Origin: Hirundichthys speculiger
Lineage: Eukaryota; Chordata; Actinopteri; Beloniformes; Exocoetidae
Assembly (NCBI GenBank): GCA_018398805.1
Contig: JAGFBZ010000942.1
Span: 930,001 to 994,000, forward strand
Reading direction: 5' to 3'
Length of the DNA: 64,000 nucleotides
Shown here piece by piece: positions 24,226-35,724 of this stretch (position 1 is the first letter of the stretch; each line of letters starts with the position of its first letter). The position numbers and the translations under genes are program-made. The notes beneath the pieces are model-generated. The model was not told the DNA's origin and did not search any database. It was given only the letters and a program-made list of their open reading frames with translations.

Positions 24226-25117
24226 GCAACTCAAAGCAAGCGCTGGTGATCTCTGGAGAGTTTAACCTTGCCTAATTTATTTGTAATATTCTCATCTTTG
24301 AGCTGAAACAGTATTATTTCCCTATAGATTAAAAAAAAAAAAGTTTCAACTCACTTTAAATATATGAGCTCTATAAAACAATTGAGCACTTTTGTGCTTT
24401 TAAAACCACACAGTGATGAGTAAATTGGGAGCAATTTATCCTCCATTAAACCAGTTGGAGCACAATTTATTCCCGCTGATCAGCTGATAAGCTGCCCTTA
24501 ATAGCAGAGGCTGGTAAATGTTGTCAAAAATCACGAGGAAAAAATAAATACATAAAAATTGAGACCGCACCCAGTAGTGTTTTTAGAGTTAAAACACAAT
24601 ACCTCAGTGAATTTTGTTTATGCAGCGTATCCAGACGTACACGAGCTGGTGCGTATATGTGCCCATATAAAGATTTACATTTGCAGTATCTTCTCATTTT
24701 GTATCAAGTAAATAGAAAGTCGTGTGTCACCACACACGCCGCCATGCACAGTGTCCTTGTGGGGAAGGTGAAGGCAGCCGTCCTGCTGTGTGCGTGAAAA
24801 ATATTAATAATAAACAGGGGTAATGTATGGTAAGCAAAACATCTGATTGGACTAATGACAGCTTCTCTCACTCCTTTCCCATTTTAGATTTCCTTCATCT
24901 CTCCCTGTAGACTCTACATCTCTCTACATGTCTTTGGGGTGTCATCCTCCTCTTTCTTCATCTTCACACCTTTATCTCGATGCGTTTTCTTGCCTTCCCT
25001 TCCCTCCAACCCTCTCAGTGTAGGGTCAATGTAGTGACATCACCTTCGTCAGCCCTCGAGGAACCCCTTGTTGCCACCTTATCTTTTCATACGACACACA
25101 CTGCATTATTCATTATA

Positions 25118-25142
25118 CGACACACACACACGCACACACACA
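25118..25142. repeat. (CA)n microsatellite
   Basis: Short CA dinucleotide tract with a CG interruption. Confidence 0.9.
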
Positions 25143-25160
25143 TGCATAGACAAGACAACG

Positions 25161-25345
25161 CATGATAGAGCAGCAAGCAAATGAAAGGAGGACGAAGGGT
25201 AAAAGGTGAAATATGGCTTCTGTATCCACAAAGTGTTTGCGTGAGCCTGTTGTGCTGGCTTTACTGTGACGCCTTATTTAAGTCAACTGTAGTCTCCTTT
25301 AATGTCCTCTGACACGACCCATTGTAGTCATGAAAACAAACCAAC
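25161..25345. repeat. Local direct duplication, unit 1
   Basis: CATGATAGAGCAGCAAGCAA, GGACGAAGG, GGCTTCTGT, ACAAAGTGTTT, TATTTAAGTCAACTG and TCCTTTAATGTCCTCTGACA recur in the same order at 25798-25960. A Tc1-like fragment lies between the units. Confidence 0.8.
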
Positions 25346-25441
25346 AAACAAAAATCTAAAAGCCACAGACGTCAGTCTGCAGTTGGGCCTAAACATTGAC
25401 TGTGTCTTTATCATTGCCAAGTTTAACGTTCACGTATGTTC

Positions 25442-25565
25442 CTTGCAAAAGTATTCGGCCCCCTTGAACTTTTCAGGCTTCAAACATAAAGATATAAAAT
25501 TGTATTTTTTTTGTCAAGAACTGACAACAAGTGGGACACAATCGTGTCATGGATGCGGACACACT
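25442..25565 (+). mobile_element. Tc1-like terminal fragment
   Basis: CTTGCAAAAGTATTCGGCCC then CCTTGAACTTTTC matches the well-known terminal sequence of a fish Tc1-like MITE (CAAAAGTATTCGGCCCCCTT). The remaining body is diverged and the opposite end was not found. Confidence 0.6.
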
Positions 25566-25797
25566 CTTGATCTAATTTTTTTCCTGTGGCTTTCCTGTTT
25601 TTAACTTCGAGGTTTGAGAAGCAGTGGTTTCTGATCTTTAGCCTGTCCCGTTCAACCTTATTAAGCAGTAAAACCTCACATCCTGCCCAGTGTTGCTCAG
25701 TTTTCCACTGTTTCCAACGGAAACTGTGTTTTTTTTCTGATTCTGTTTGCAACAATGCTGAGGATCTTAGCTCATGGTTTCACTTTACCTTCCACAC

Positions 25798-25960
25798 ATG
25801 ATGGAGCAGCAAGCTGATGAAAGGTAGGACGAAGGTGGCTTCTGTTTAAACAAAGTGTTTTTTCAACCCTGTCCTGCTGCTTTGTTATGACTCTTGTTTA
25901 TTTAAGTCAACTGCAGCCTCCTTCAATGTGCTCTGACACACTTTGTGGTGGGTATGGAAA
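25798..25960. repeat. Local direct duplication, unit 2
   Basis: Second copy of the segment at 25161-25345, starting CATGATGGAGCAGCAAGCTG and ending near CAATGTGCTCTGACACAC. The divergence is clear by eye, so the duplication is not recent. Confidence 0.8.
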
Positions 25961-26194
25961 AAAAAGAAATGCCACAAAAATCAATCTGGCCTTCTATGAC
26001 TTTTGTAGATTTGCCTTTCATCATGTTAATGAAAGAGGCAAAAAGTTTAAGCTCCTTCATTAAAACTACGCATGATTGGAGAGTCAATTGTTATCCTTAA
26101 GATGAATAATAATGATAAAAAAAAAACAAATCTTGTCTTCAGGTAAATAAAAGTCAGTATTAATGAATTACAGGACCAATCACTGTCACTGGCC

Positions 26195-26320
26195 TTGCAA
26201 ACTAACATAACTTGTGGAGTTCCCCAAGGCTCCATCTTGGGGCCACTGCTGTTCAACATCTACATGCTCCCACTCGCTCAAATAATGAAAAACAACAAAA
26301 TATGTTACCACAAATACATT
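26195..26320 (+). pseudogene. Non-LTR reverse-transcriptase fragment
   Basis: The frame from 26195 gives [20 protein letters not shown], then [37 protein letters not shown] is the RT domain signature just before the catalytic YADD box. Here the next residues are KY in place of Y-A-D-D, and similarity ends, so the catalytic box is lost. It resembles L2/CR1/Rex-type LINEs and is distinct from the 14-17 kb family. It is about 40 codons long with no flanking continuation. Confidence 0.75.
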
Positions 26321-29100
26321 TTAATAATCTTATCTAAGATCTCCCATCACCATCACCATCATTCCTATCCATCCTAGCCATCACCATTCTATCCTTCATT
26401 CGGTGCAAACATTAAACAGATTAAACAGATCTTGTAGCCTTTTGAGCCTTTGAATTCTCATCTAAAAATGATATTGTGGTGTTTCTGCATATTTCCTACA
26501 ATGATGACTGTGTAGCTCGTATAGATGGGGAAGATTCACTCATCCTTTCTGCTATCTTTCAAATATTTTTAATCATGACAGGATTCAGTAGCTTTTTCTT
26601 TTTTTTTGGGGGGGGGGGTGTAAAATCTTTTTTTTTCTTGTTGGATAAATTATTTCATATAAGCAGCAGTGACTTTGCAGGGTTAATTATTTCATCATAG
26701 AGTACTTCAGGTTTCCAGCCAGTTTTACAGAGTATTGGCTAACATTGTCCTTGTTGTGATGCTGTAATCAGGTTCAAGTTTAGCTCTGGCTTTATCTTTA
26801 AATATTGTAGTTTAGGTAGTACCGTGATAAACCGGAGCTAAATCAGTCACATGCTATCCCACAGTGCTGTTGGCCCACTGTTTATACATTCATTTGTTTG
26901 CATTTTTCTACACAAGCACCTTTTTCTCCTGATTTGATTTTTTTTTGTGCTCTTTTCTACCACCACATCACATAAAAATGGGTAATGAGTGGTTCGGGCT
27001 ACACTTCAGGCACTGAATTCAGATGGATATGGGATCAGTAATCTGCAGGAGTTTGTGTTTTTTTTTTTTTTTCTCTTTTAAATGACCGATTCATCTGACC
27101 ACAAAACCCACTTCCACGGAGTGATGGCTCATCACTAAACAAAAACTGCATGCATTCATGAATTTTACACCACCAGGTCATGCATAATGCGGATACAGAG
27201 AACGATGCATAAATAGTTCCTGTGATAAATTGCAGATAAGGGCTTGGCAGCATTTGCCTACAACTGAAAAAGAAAAAAAATCATTTTCTGAGGCACAAAC
27301 ACTGAGTCCTATCCTCTGCATTCATTTCACATTTTTGTTTATATCTCTTACAGCAGTTGGAGGGAGAAAAGTAGCCCTCTGTTGTTTTGTTTTTTTGTTT
27401 TTTTTAAATCACATTTGGTCAATGTTAAACAGTGCAGTCCTTTGTTATAATCCCTGAATAAAAACCCTACATCCCTTTATCTGTGTGAGATTGCTCTGAA
27501 GCGACAGATGAGACGTGTGACTGTAGATGAGTGGAGTGTCTGTGGTCAGAGCCGAGCTGGAAATGACCGCCGGTTACATCAGTGCCACGTTCTTCTGTTC
27601 TGCAGTGTTTGAAGACAGACTCTATCCACATGGGGTCACTGTAGCATGTGGAGTTTAAGACGGCTTCAACCACAAGGCATAGTCGCTGTTTGTGAGCTTA
27701 GAGGATAAACGGTGATAAAAGCAGACTGTTTTTCTGTCGCACGGAGAATGAAATGGAATAAAATGCTCAGGACTGATCTTGTTCATTATCACCAAACATC
27801 ATTTGTGAGCCGGAGAACATCAGTTAGGTGGAACAGTAGTTTTTCAACATTTTATGTTCTGTCAGTGAAAGACACGTTGCTTTTCAGCATTTTGAAACAC
27901 TAATATGTGATCTAAAATAGTTAAATGGGAAGTGCTGTGGTTCATGTCTTAAACATGTTTGTGTGTTTTCTCATCCAGAAGGATTCCAGGAAATCCAGTC
28001 TGTTATTAGACTCTGTGCTTTGACGCAAGCCATCCTTGTTTCTTAACCTCAACCAGAATTTAATGCCTTCATCTTAACTCTGTCATTGGAAATGTATAAA
28101 CAGTGAGAAAAGCAATACAAACCAAGAACCGGCTTGTCAAAATAAAGCTACTTTAAAAACAGCAGGGATTGGACTCGAATATTCTTCTTGATACTCATCT
28201 TTTTCACTCCAACACCCAACCCCTACATACTCAGATGAGATATTTGTAACCTGTTAAATGTGACGCAACAGCCTTTTTGTGAGGATTTCATAAAAATTCA
28301 GTGTCAACGTGTTCCTCGATACAGTAATTTTGCTCTCAATTAGCATGAACAAAACTGTGAAAATCATGTCTGAGGACATAATTTAGTAGATGACTTTTTT
28401 AGAAGTAGTTCTGCTTTGAAAATGGATGGAACATTAAACCGTGCTTCATCATGTGGTTATGCAGTTCTGGATTTATTTGCCACATGAACTGTTCTGTGTT
28501 TATGGCTGACTTTGTGATCTTTCATGAGTTGTGATAGATGGGAAGAAGCCTTTTTCAGATCATTAATAATTTTTTTTCAAATTTAGCGAGACCTTTGCTC
28601 ATGTTTAATATCATATTATGAGGATGCTGCTTTTTCTTGGCTTGTTATTGTCACTTAGTTTTGTCATGCTGCACCTCACAAGTGGCTGAAGCAACACACC
28701 CCACATAGGAAAGGGGTGGAGTCAAGTCCAGTATCTGACTCCACCCCCTAAAATCAGCTGCTAAGGGTGTGCACTCTATTTCTGTGGGATTTTTGCCAAA
28801 ACATGTCATTTCATTGAAACTTCCGGAAATAGCGTCAACTTTTGAAAAAAAGGTAATAATTTGTCAAATTGAAGGGGTCTTATGAAAATAATTTGTACTG
28901 TTTTATTCTGCTCTGTACCTTTTTATTGAAGTTGTTTACATCACTTAAAAAATGAGCTAAATTCAATAATTGCTGATGATTCACATCTGTTGACCAGCTT
29001 TTGTTTTAAAAACTGGCATTTAGGCCCAGGTATTATATTAAGCATGGACCAGGATGAAGGGAGTGTTGTACCAGCACCTATGTAAGGTATATACTCTTGA
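26321..29100. other. Unrecognised stretch with homopolymer runs
   Basis: Contains a T/G run at about 26600-26620 and a T-run at about 27058-27073. No exon or repeat family recognised. Confidence 0.4.
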
Positions 29101-29119
29101 CGTTTTTAATGCGGCCTGT

Positions 29120-30040
29120 AGGGGGGGCACGAGTCTTTTTTGAGCCGACCCCGAGCCTGGATAAATAAAGAAGCTGGTGTCAGAAAGCTGTCAGTTCCAG
29201 AAACCGGAAACAATACCAGATCAGTCGAGGCCCGGTTTAACAACGGGCACCGTACTGTTGGCCTGCATGGCGATGATGGAAACCTGGTGACTGCTGGTTG
29301 AAGAAGTAAGGAAGGAGAGACAGAGAGAAAAGAGGAAAAGCAAGAGACGAGGACTGAGTGGGGACTTTGAATGTTGCGACTATGACAGGAAAAGCTTAAA
29401 GGAGGAGTTTGTTAGAAGTGTTTGGGAGGTGAAAAGAGTGTCAGAGTGATGAGTCTGAAGCTAGAGACTGAAGGTGTGATGTTCAGCGCTGTTAGTGGTT
29501 CTGCCCCACAGGGACATATGAGTTAGATATGAGTGAGAATTAAAGGAGAAATTCTGGAGTGGGGTAGATGAAGTGATGAAGAGTTTCCCCACAGATGAAG
29601 GAGTGGTGATTGATGCTGACTTCAGTGGTCATGTTGGAGAAGACAACAGAGGTGATGAAGACATGTTGGGCAGGTTTGGCATCCAGGATAAGAACACAGA
29701 AGGACAGATGGTGGTAGACTTTGCAAAACGGATGGAAATGGCTGTAGTGAATACTTTGTTCCAGAAGAGGCAGGGACATGGGGAATAAGAGTGGAGGTAG
29801 GAGCACACAGCTGGACTACATCTGTAGATGATACAACCTTCAATCAGTGACTGCAAAGTAGCGGTAGGTGAGAGTGTAGCCAGACAGCATGGGATGGTGG
29901 TGTGGAGGATGACGAGGAAAGATGAAAGAGGAACAGTAGAGGACGAAGTGGTGGACGCTGAAAAAGGAAGAGTGGGACAGACATGGAGACAGAAAAGGGT
30001 CTTATGAACAGCAAGTTTGGCTTTAAGGTGCTGCCAGATA
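29120..30040 (+). pseudogene. LINE 5' region and AP-endonuclease remnant
   Basis: A leader like AGCCGACCCCGAGCCTGGAT and AACGGGCACCGTACTGTTGG resembles the 5' untranslated part of a fish LINE. At 29361 the reading GTLNVATMTGKA begins the endonuclease domain. After stops there are VFGR/EGVMFSAVSGSAPQ scraps. Then the frame 29573-29788 gives DADFSGHVGEDNRGDEDMLG and QMVVDFAKRMEMAVVNTLFQ, which match GDFNGHVGEGNRGDEEVMGR and the QMVVDFAKRM.MAVVNT.F block of RTE/BovB-related endonucleases (often annotated as craniofacial development protein 2-like). The catalytic GDFN reads ADFS. Stops and frameshifts continue to about 30040, where a KWW.LKKEE-like block appears. Confidence 0.75.
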
Positions 30041-31929
30041 GGTCTGTTGAGAAAAAAAAAAAGTTTTGTATTTGCTGTCACTGTGAATTAAGTTACCATA
30101 GCAAAACGGTAAAGTTAGTTTCACATCCGATATTCGCTTATTTTTTTTCTCTTTGAACTTTAGTAGTGTCATGAAAAAGGCACCGATTTCATCCAGGTTG
30201 GTATCAATTTGTAGATATAAGTATGCCAGACATTTCACAAGTGTCATCAACCCTCCAAGCTCAGTGAGTGTGGCTAAAACTCTCAGGAACAGCGCTGAAT
30301 GTCCTTCTGAGTACCTGCTGCTGCTGTGGAGTTTAGGGACCGTCAGCAAATTACTGCAGTCAAGCAGCAGCCCGACAAAATACACAAATAAACTGATGAA
30401 TGAAACCCCCCAAAAGTACGGCAGCATTGGTGGACTTCCGGTTTTCAAACTAAAGGCTTAAAAAAAAAATAAAGCAAATCCCTGTGGCCCTGTATAGGAC
30501 AAAATGGGTATAGATGATGGATGGATGGATGGTTGGATGGATAAACAGAAGAAACAGAGAGAAAAAATGCAATTAATCGTGAGGTAACTATGAAAATCTT
30601 GCGATTAATCGCGATTAAAAAATGTAATCGACTGACAGTCCTAGTAATAATTCATCTCTTTCAAAAAGCAGTCCTGAGAATTATGCTGTCCATCTCACCT
30701 TTCTCATAAAAATAAATTCTGAATCCCCACTGAGGAATGAGCAAGTCCTCCTCATGCTCTCAAAAGAGCTCTGACCAGTCAGTGTCTGAGCAAAGAGCAT
30801 TTGAGGGTGTCCTGGAGTGTGTGATTATTAGATCCTTTGGGCCCTGTGGGTTGCATGGTGGGGTCTCTGTGGAAGGGGACTGCTTCCCACAGATGCCATC
30901 AGGTCCCATCAGATTGCCGTCTGTGGGGTTTGGAGACAAAATTAACACCTCAGATTCTTTGCTGTGTTCTTTGAGCACTTGAGATGTCCACTCCTGATTA
31001 GCTGTGGGAGGCGACGCTTATAGGAGAAAGGTGTTACCATGTTGAGGGTGTAATCTGTCTGCAAAAATGTAGTGCCAAATGCCAAAATAAGGGTCATGTG
31101 AATATCAGGAGGCAGGTCTGTGACAAGATGAGTATCGTTTACTGACCTCAGTTATAATGTTATGAATGATCAGAGTGCTATAAAATAGGCCCACAGACAC
31201 CATGGGTTGAAATTCTAGCTTGTTAGCAAAGAATAGAAATGACAAACCACACACTGGTTCTAGAGCAGATATTTTTTCTCTTTTTCTTGCCAACATTCTT
31301 CCAGGAGTGTGATAAGGTGTGTAGTATTCAGTCGGTTGCAATCTGCCACTCAATGTCATAAGGGATCACTACAATCCACTACAAGGGACTTCGATGGTTC
31401 TGTGAGGAGACTTGAGGGAGATGCCAGCCTGACATTCAAGCTCATGTGACATTTCATGTCAGATAGGAGTCAGATTTTTCACAAGAAGCGCCGTCAATGC
31501 AAATTTTTGGGCTGCGTGTGTGTAGCTACAGAGGGGTGTGCAAGCTGGTGCCAAACTGGCTGTTGGTACCTCACGCACAAATTCAGCTTCCTTTCCCCAC
31601 CAGAGAGGTGACATTTCATGTCCCAAAAGGTAGTTTCTGTGACTGAGGGGTGGCCAAGGCCCGGATCTTCAGTCAATACCCATCCCACAGAACAACCGAC
31701 TCATACTTGGCCTCCTTCTAGTGGAGGGCCCGCAGAAGGCCAAAAGAATGAGTCCCACGAATGAAGGCTTGATAACCCACACCCAGGCAAAGGACGCTGT
31801 GCTCCTTGAGTTCTGGGGCACGGACTTGAGAGACTCTACCAAAAGCAATGGTCCCCAATTCCTTAAGATCATTTAGGCACGCAAACCTCTCCACTACGAT
31901 TAGGTGCACATCTAAAACCGCCGCCAACT
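30041..31929. other. Unrecognised stretch with GATG repeats and a possible hAT end
   Basis: A short (GATG)n tract lies at 30515-30545. TTGCGATTAATCGCGATTAA at about 30599 followed by ATCGACTGACAGTCCTAG resembles the terminus of a common hAT element, but no partner end was found. Open frames of about 70-140 codons have no recognised domain. Confidence 0.4.
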
Positions 31930-32021
31930 TCCTGGGGAGTTCATTTTCCCCTCAAAGACGGCAAGTGGTCCAGACCCTGAGGCAGGAAAGTAAGCCCAAA
32001 TCATGATGCTTCCTCCAACCT
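31930..32021 (-). pseudogene. Tc1-like transposase fragment
   Basis: The minus-strand reading VGGSIMIWAYFPASGSGPLA, then VFEGKMNSP resembles the GGGSIMVWGCFSASG...I.GKMN block of Tc1-type DDE transposases, between the second and third catalytic residues. No readable transposase continues on either side, so this is a scrap. Confidence 0.6.
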
Positions 32022-33086
32022 AGACCACCACTGAGATGGTGTTTTGATGTTGATGAGATGTGCCTTTTTTTTTAAATCATGTACAATGTCAAGGATTCCT
32101 CCCAAGACAACTACATTTTTGTTTTATTAGTCGAGATAACATTCTCCCAGTAGCAGCGCAGATTTCCAAGGTTTGGCAGTTTGTGGCACTTTGTTTCAGC
32201 TAATCCCAAGAAGTTCATTTATTTTTCCTTGCCACTATAACCTTATTTTAAAAATGTCAGGCTCAAAGATTCATTGTGGGGCAGTATTTTGCAGGACTTG
32301 CTTGAATCTGACAGCTGCAACCAATTGCTATAACAGCCATCATGCAGTGTTGTACCTGAACGCGTTCAGTGAACGAAAGCTCATGAATTAGTTCGTATTT
32401 TGTGAGAATGTGAACTGAACACGCTCTCTTTCTCCTTGACGAGCCTCAGGTGTGAATGAGTTAATTTGGGCAACTGTGACAACGCTCTTTTCAAAGTTCA
32501 CACACTGTCAAAACGGTGCCAGGTTTCCAGCGAACGCCATTTAAAATACACCACAAATGAGCCTAATATGCATCTGAGGAAAGCAATCAAACATGGGAAC
32601 ATGGCTGTCGCTTCTGTCACACTAACAATTGCAACATCAAATGTTTAAAACAAGCATGGAGGAAGATGAGAGCTGCAGTCGCCCAGAGCTGGAGGAGCAC
32701 CCCTGGAAAATAGCAGCTAAATGTCTTTAACATCTAATGGTCAGAAAAGAGGATGGAAGCGACAAAGAGACTCTCTCTAGTGGAAGTCGTCATCCTGTGG
32801 GTGAGTGTATTATGATGTGTGCATTTTCCAATAAGCCACGAGCCTGGAGGGGGGAGATTGTGGAACACGCATGCAAACGCGCATGCGGACACACATGTCG
32901 ACATCGTGTCAGAGCTGCGGGTTGTTCATCTTAAACTGTCAAACCGCAACCACATGCCTGGACAACAACATCCAACTGTGCATGTGGCTTTCTGTGTTAA
33001 GTGATAATGAAACATGGGAAGGTTCTGTAATGGTCTGCACCCTGTCTTTCAAAAATGAAAAAACCCTGCTGTCTTCCTGACAAACT

Positions 33087-33112
33087 ACACACACACACAC
33101 ACACACACACAC
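33087..33112. repeat. (CA)n microsatellite
   Basis: An uninterrupted run of about 13 CA units, a good candidate for length polymorphism. Confidence 0.97.
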
Positions 33113-33428
33113 CTATCCTAATTGCCGTCTCTCTCCTGCAGGGTGAGAAAATAGGCTACCTGAGGGCATCTCACCCACTCCTTTCCTCCCACTTCTTTGT
33201 CTACTGCTGCTTTCCTTCCATTTCATCTTGCTCTTGTTCTTGACTTCTTGCATCTGATCCCTTCTTTCCTCCACCGTCGCATTACTTTACCTCTCTGCTC
33301 ATTTCTGCACTTATTTTCATGTCTTCTCCCGCCTTAGGTGAGGTTCTGTTTGCCTTTCCTGCTGTTCTCCTTCACCACTGCTCTCTTAAACACTTTAAAT
33401 AAAAACATCAGCTGTCAGAAATCTGCAC

Positions 33429-33453
33429 AAAAAAAAAAAAAAAAAAAAAAAAA
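33429..33453. repeat. Poly-A run
   Basis: A run of about 25 A residues. No adjacent retroposon body was recognised. Confidence 0.95.
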
Positions 33454-33794
33454 CGAGTGAGAAGAGTTTTCTCTTCATAAAAGGACAACCGCAGCTAGGA
33501 AAAGAATGGCAAATGCAAGTTTTGGCATCACCTCCATTTGAAAAAAAAATCCACAAATGAATGAGTTAAGAAAGTCGGTTTATGTGATCACAACAGAGGC
33601 TGCTTTCACAGTCCATTGTGCAAGAGCTGCTGATGACAAGGCTTTTGTTAAAATATGGCAGGATTTATGCCAAAGCAATAAGGATGCAGCAGGAGCTGAG
33701 AGAACAAGAGATTATGTAGGTGTGGAAGCAAGCAAACTGGGCTTTAGAGCTTGGTTGGAAACTTTGTGTTGCGTGCATCACGTCAGTGAGAGGA

Positions 33795-34551
33795 GAATTG
33801 ACCTTTCGGTAAGCACCGCCCCCTTCCTAGTTACTGTTGCTAGGTTGGACAAACTTTCTGCTCCTGCGTTAAGGTCTATGTTAATTAGCTAATTATATAT
33901 ATATATAAAATTACACCATGGTGAAATATTGCTGCTTTTGGTTTAGTTATGTGTCCGTCTACACAAGCAACTGAATGTGCGACAAACCTACATTTACTCT
34001 AAGGTAAGTTTACTTTGTTTAGTTGATGATTGATTTAACCACCGTTTAGTAAAAGTAACAATTTGATTTAGCAGCGGAGAGGGTGATGAGTTCTCTGTTA
34101 GCATTAGCTCTGGTCCATAGGTCTATCCCACACCAGAGCTATGTCAACATAAGACAGCATTGTAGTAATATAATTAATAAAGTGATGTTAACATCACAAG
34201 CCTCACCTTATACCTAACAAAATAAATATCCAGGGACATATATATTGGTAGACAACGAGGCAGGCTTATAGCTGGCTAGCGAGCTCTGGTCCATAGTGGA
34301 GAAGTCATCAACACTATGGTAAATAATCTGGAATAAAAATGTCCCTCCAAACGTTCTGGAAACCTCGAGTCACTGTTGCAGGTCCCCAGCAGCAATATTT
34401 TACCATGGAGTTATTATAGTATAATATTAACACTGATGATACACATCGGAAAAATAGCAAATTAACACAGTCCTTAATGCAGGAGCAGAAAGTTTGTCCG
34501 ACCTAGCAACAGTAACTAGGAAGGGGGCGGAGCTTACTGAAAGGTCAATTC
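33795..34551. mobile_element. DNA transposon with about 95-bp TIRs
   Basis: The left arm starts GAATTGACCTTTCGGTAAGC and runs through CCCCCTTCCTAGTTACTGTT and GGACAAACTTTCTGCTCCTG to TTAATTAGCT. The right arm (34456-34551) is its inverted copy with few mismatches, ending GCTTACTGAAAGGTCAATTC. A TSD cannot be separated from the palindromic AATT at the edge. The interior has a short reading starting in good context at 33917 (MVKYCCF) that runs to a GTAAGT, possibly an exon remnant. No complete transposase is present. Confidence 0.85.
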
Positions 34552-34834
34552 TTTTGGAAAAGGTTGGGAGGTTGTGTCAAATGTAAATGAAACAGAATCC
34601 AGTGATTTGCAGCTCTCATGACATATGAGCTCATTGTGAATTTGATTTGAGTTTCAAAAACTCTGCTCCTCATGATGTAACAAAGCTGGTTTGTGCTCAT
34701 CTTATTGACCGATGTGTTCATCCGTAGGCTCATCCGTTGACAGTCGCAACACCGCCATCTACAGAGAAGGACTAAGGGCGAAGCAGAAACCAGATATTGG
34801 AGGGAGTACAGCTTCTGTTTTATTGGGTTATGAA

Positions 34835-35716
34835 CAGAGGCGGCTCGTTCATAGGGGCGATTTGGGCGATGCACTACCAAAAGTTACTAAAATTATTTTT
34901 TCTTTCAATTTAAATCTAAGTGTCTCTGATCTTGAGGGTAACTGGTGGTAAATGTTAGTCCAATCAGTCTAAAGTCACGCCTAGTGTTGCCACGCCCATT
35001 TGAGGCGATATCTGTGAACTTCAGATTTGTACCAGAAACGTCTCATTGTCATTAATGGTACGTACGTTTTTTTTCAAAAATGATACTCCCAATTCATTTT
35101 CTATGAGGTTTTTTGTGCTCGCACAAACAACGTGCTTTCGTCATCTGTCTGTTGACCATGAACATTCTATAAAGAAGATGGCGAGTGTCGAGTTCAACAA
35201 TACCATTGTGTCACTGAAAGAGTTTCCCTTTAGTCGTCGTACTAATGAGGAGAAAACAGCAATCAAGCAGCTAGGACCTCCTAGACTTGACTTAAATATA
35301 AAGCAGGTGTCTACAAAAGGGGAGAAGGCCTACACATGATCTTTTAATAAGAACTGGTACCAGAGGAAAACCAGGCTAGCCGGCTGTGATGTAGCCAATG
35401 CCCTTTTTTGCTAGCCTTGCCTGCTCTTCCACCCTGAAGGCAACACAGCAGACGGTACAGCGTGGACCATAAAGGGAGTTACAGATATGCAACATCTCTC
35501 CGAAAAGGTGAAGAAACATGAAACATCGAAGAACCACATGGACAGCTGTCTGAAATTTTCAGCCTCATAGGACGAGTGAACATCGCCACACAGCTGGATG
35601 AGGGGTATCGGCTAGCTGTTCTTCGTCCCAACGATGAGGTGAGCAAGAACCGACACATACTGGACATGATTGGGAAAAATTGCACCACCTGAAAAAAATG
35701 GCAGGAGCGGCCAGTG
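34835..35716 (+). mobile_element. hAT element with deleted zf-TTF/ZMYM1-like gene
   Basis: A perfect 8-bp duplication, GTTATGAA, bounds it (34827-34834, 35717-35724). The left end CAGAGGCGGCTCGTTCAT and the inverted right end (CACTGGCCGCTCCTGCCA) share the CAGNGGCNGCTC hAT pattern. The interior is the N-terminal part of a transposase gene; the 3' portion has been deleted up to the right end. Confidence 0.85.
35178..35689 (+). pseudogene. ZMYM1-like hAT transposase N-terminal pseudogene
   Basis: From the ATG at 35178 the reading runs MASVEFNNTIVSLKEFPFSR to KAYT, a TGA stop, SFNKNWYQRKTRLAGCDVAN, ALFC, a TAG stop, PCLLFHPEGN, then GVTDMQHLSEKVKKHETSKN. After a one-base frame change it reads GRVNIATQLDEGYRLAVLRP and NDEVSKNRHILDMIGKN. 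The C...C..PCLLF...H..S..H layout is a TTF-type zinc finger, and the following block is the DUF4371 start found in ZMYM1-like hAT proteins. Two stops and a frameshift make it non-functional. It ends 27 bases before the right end of the element, so the catalytic part is deleted. Confidence 0.82.
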
Positions 35717-35724
35717 GTTATGAA

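Larger units (their letters stand above)
23676..25160. other. Unrecognised stretch with one repeat segment
   Basis: No exon supported. It holds one member of an unidentified repeat pair (24100-24225) and a CA tract near 25118-25142. Confidence 0.4.
32022..33794. other. Unrecognised stretch with CA and A tracts
   Basis: Contains (CA)n at 33087-33112 and an A-run at 33429-33453. TGTACCTGAACGCGTTCAGT at about 32352 resembles a hAT end, but no inverted partner or TSD was found. No exon supported. Confidence 0.4.

Noticed and set aside
31669..31927. Overlapping minus-strand frames next to the Tc1-like scrap
   Set aside because: They do not continue the transposase reading and show no domain. They are not annotated as coding.
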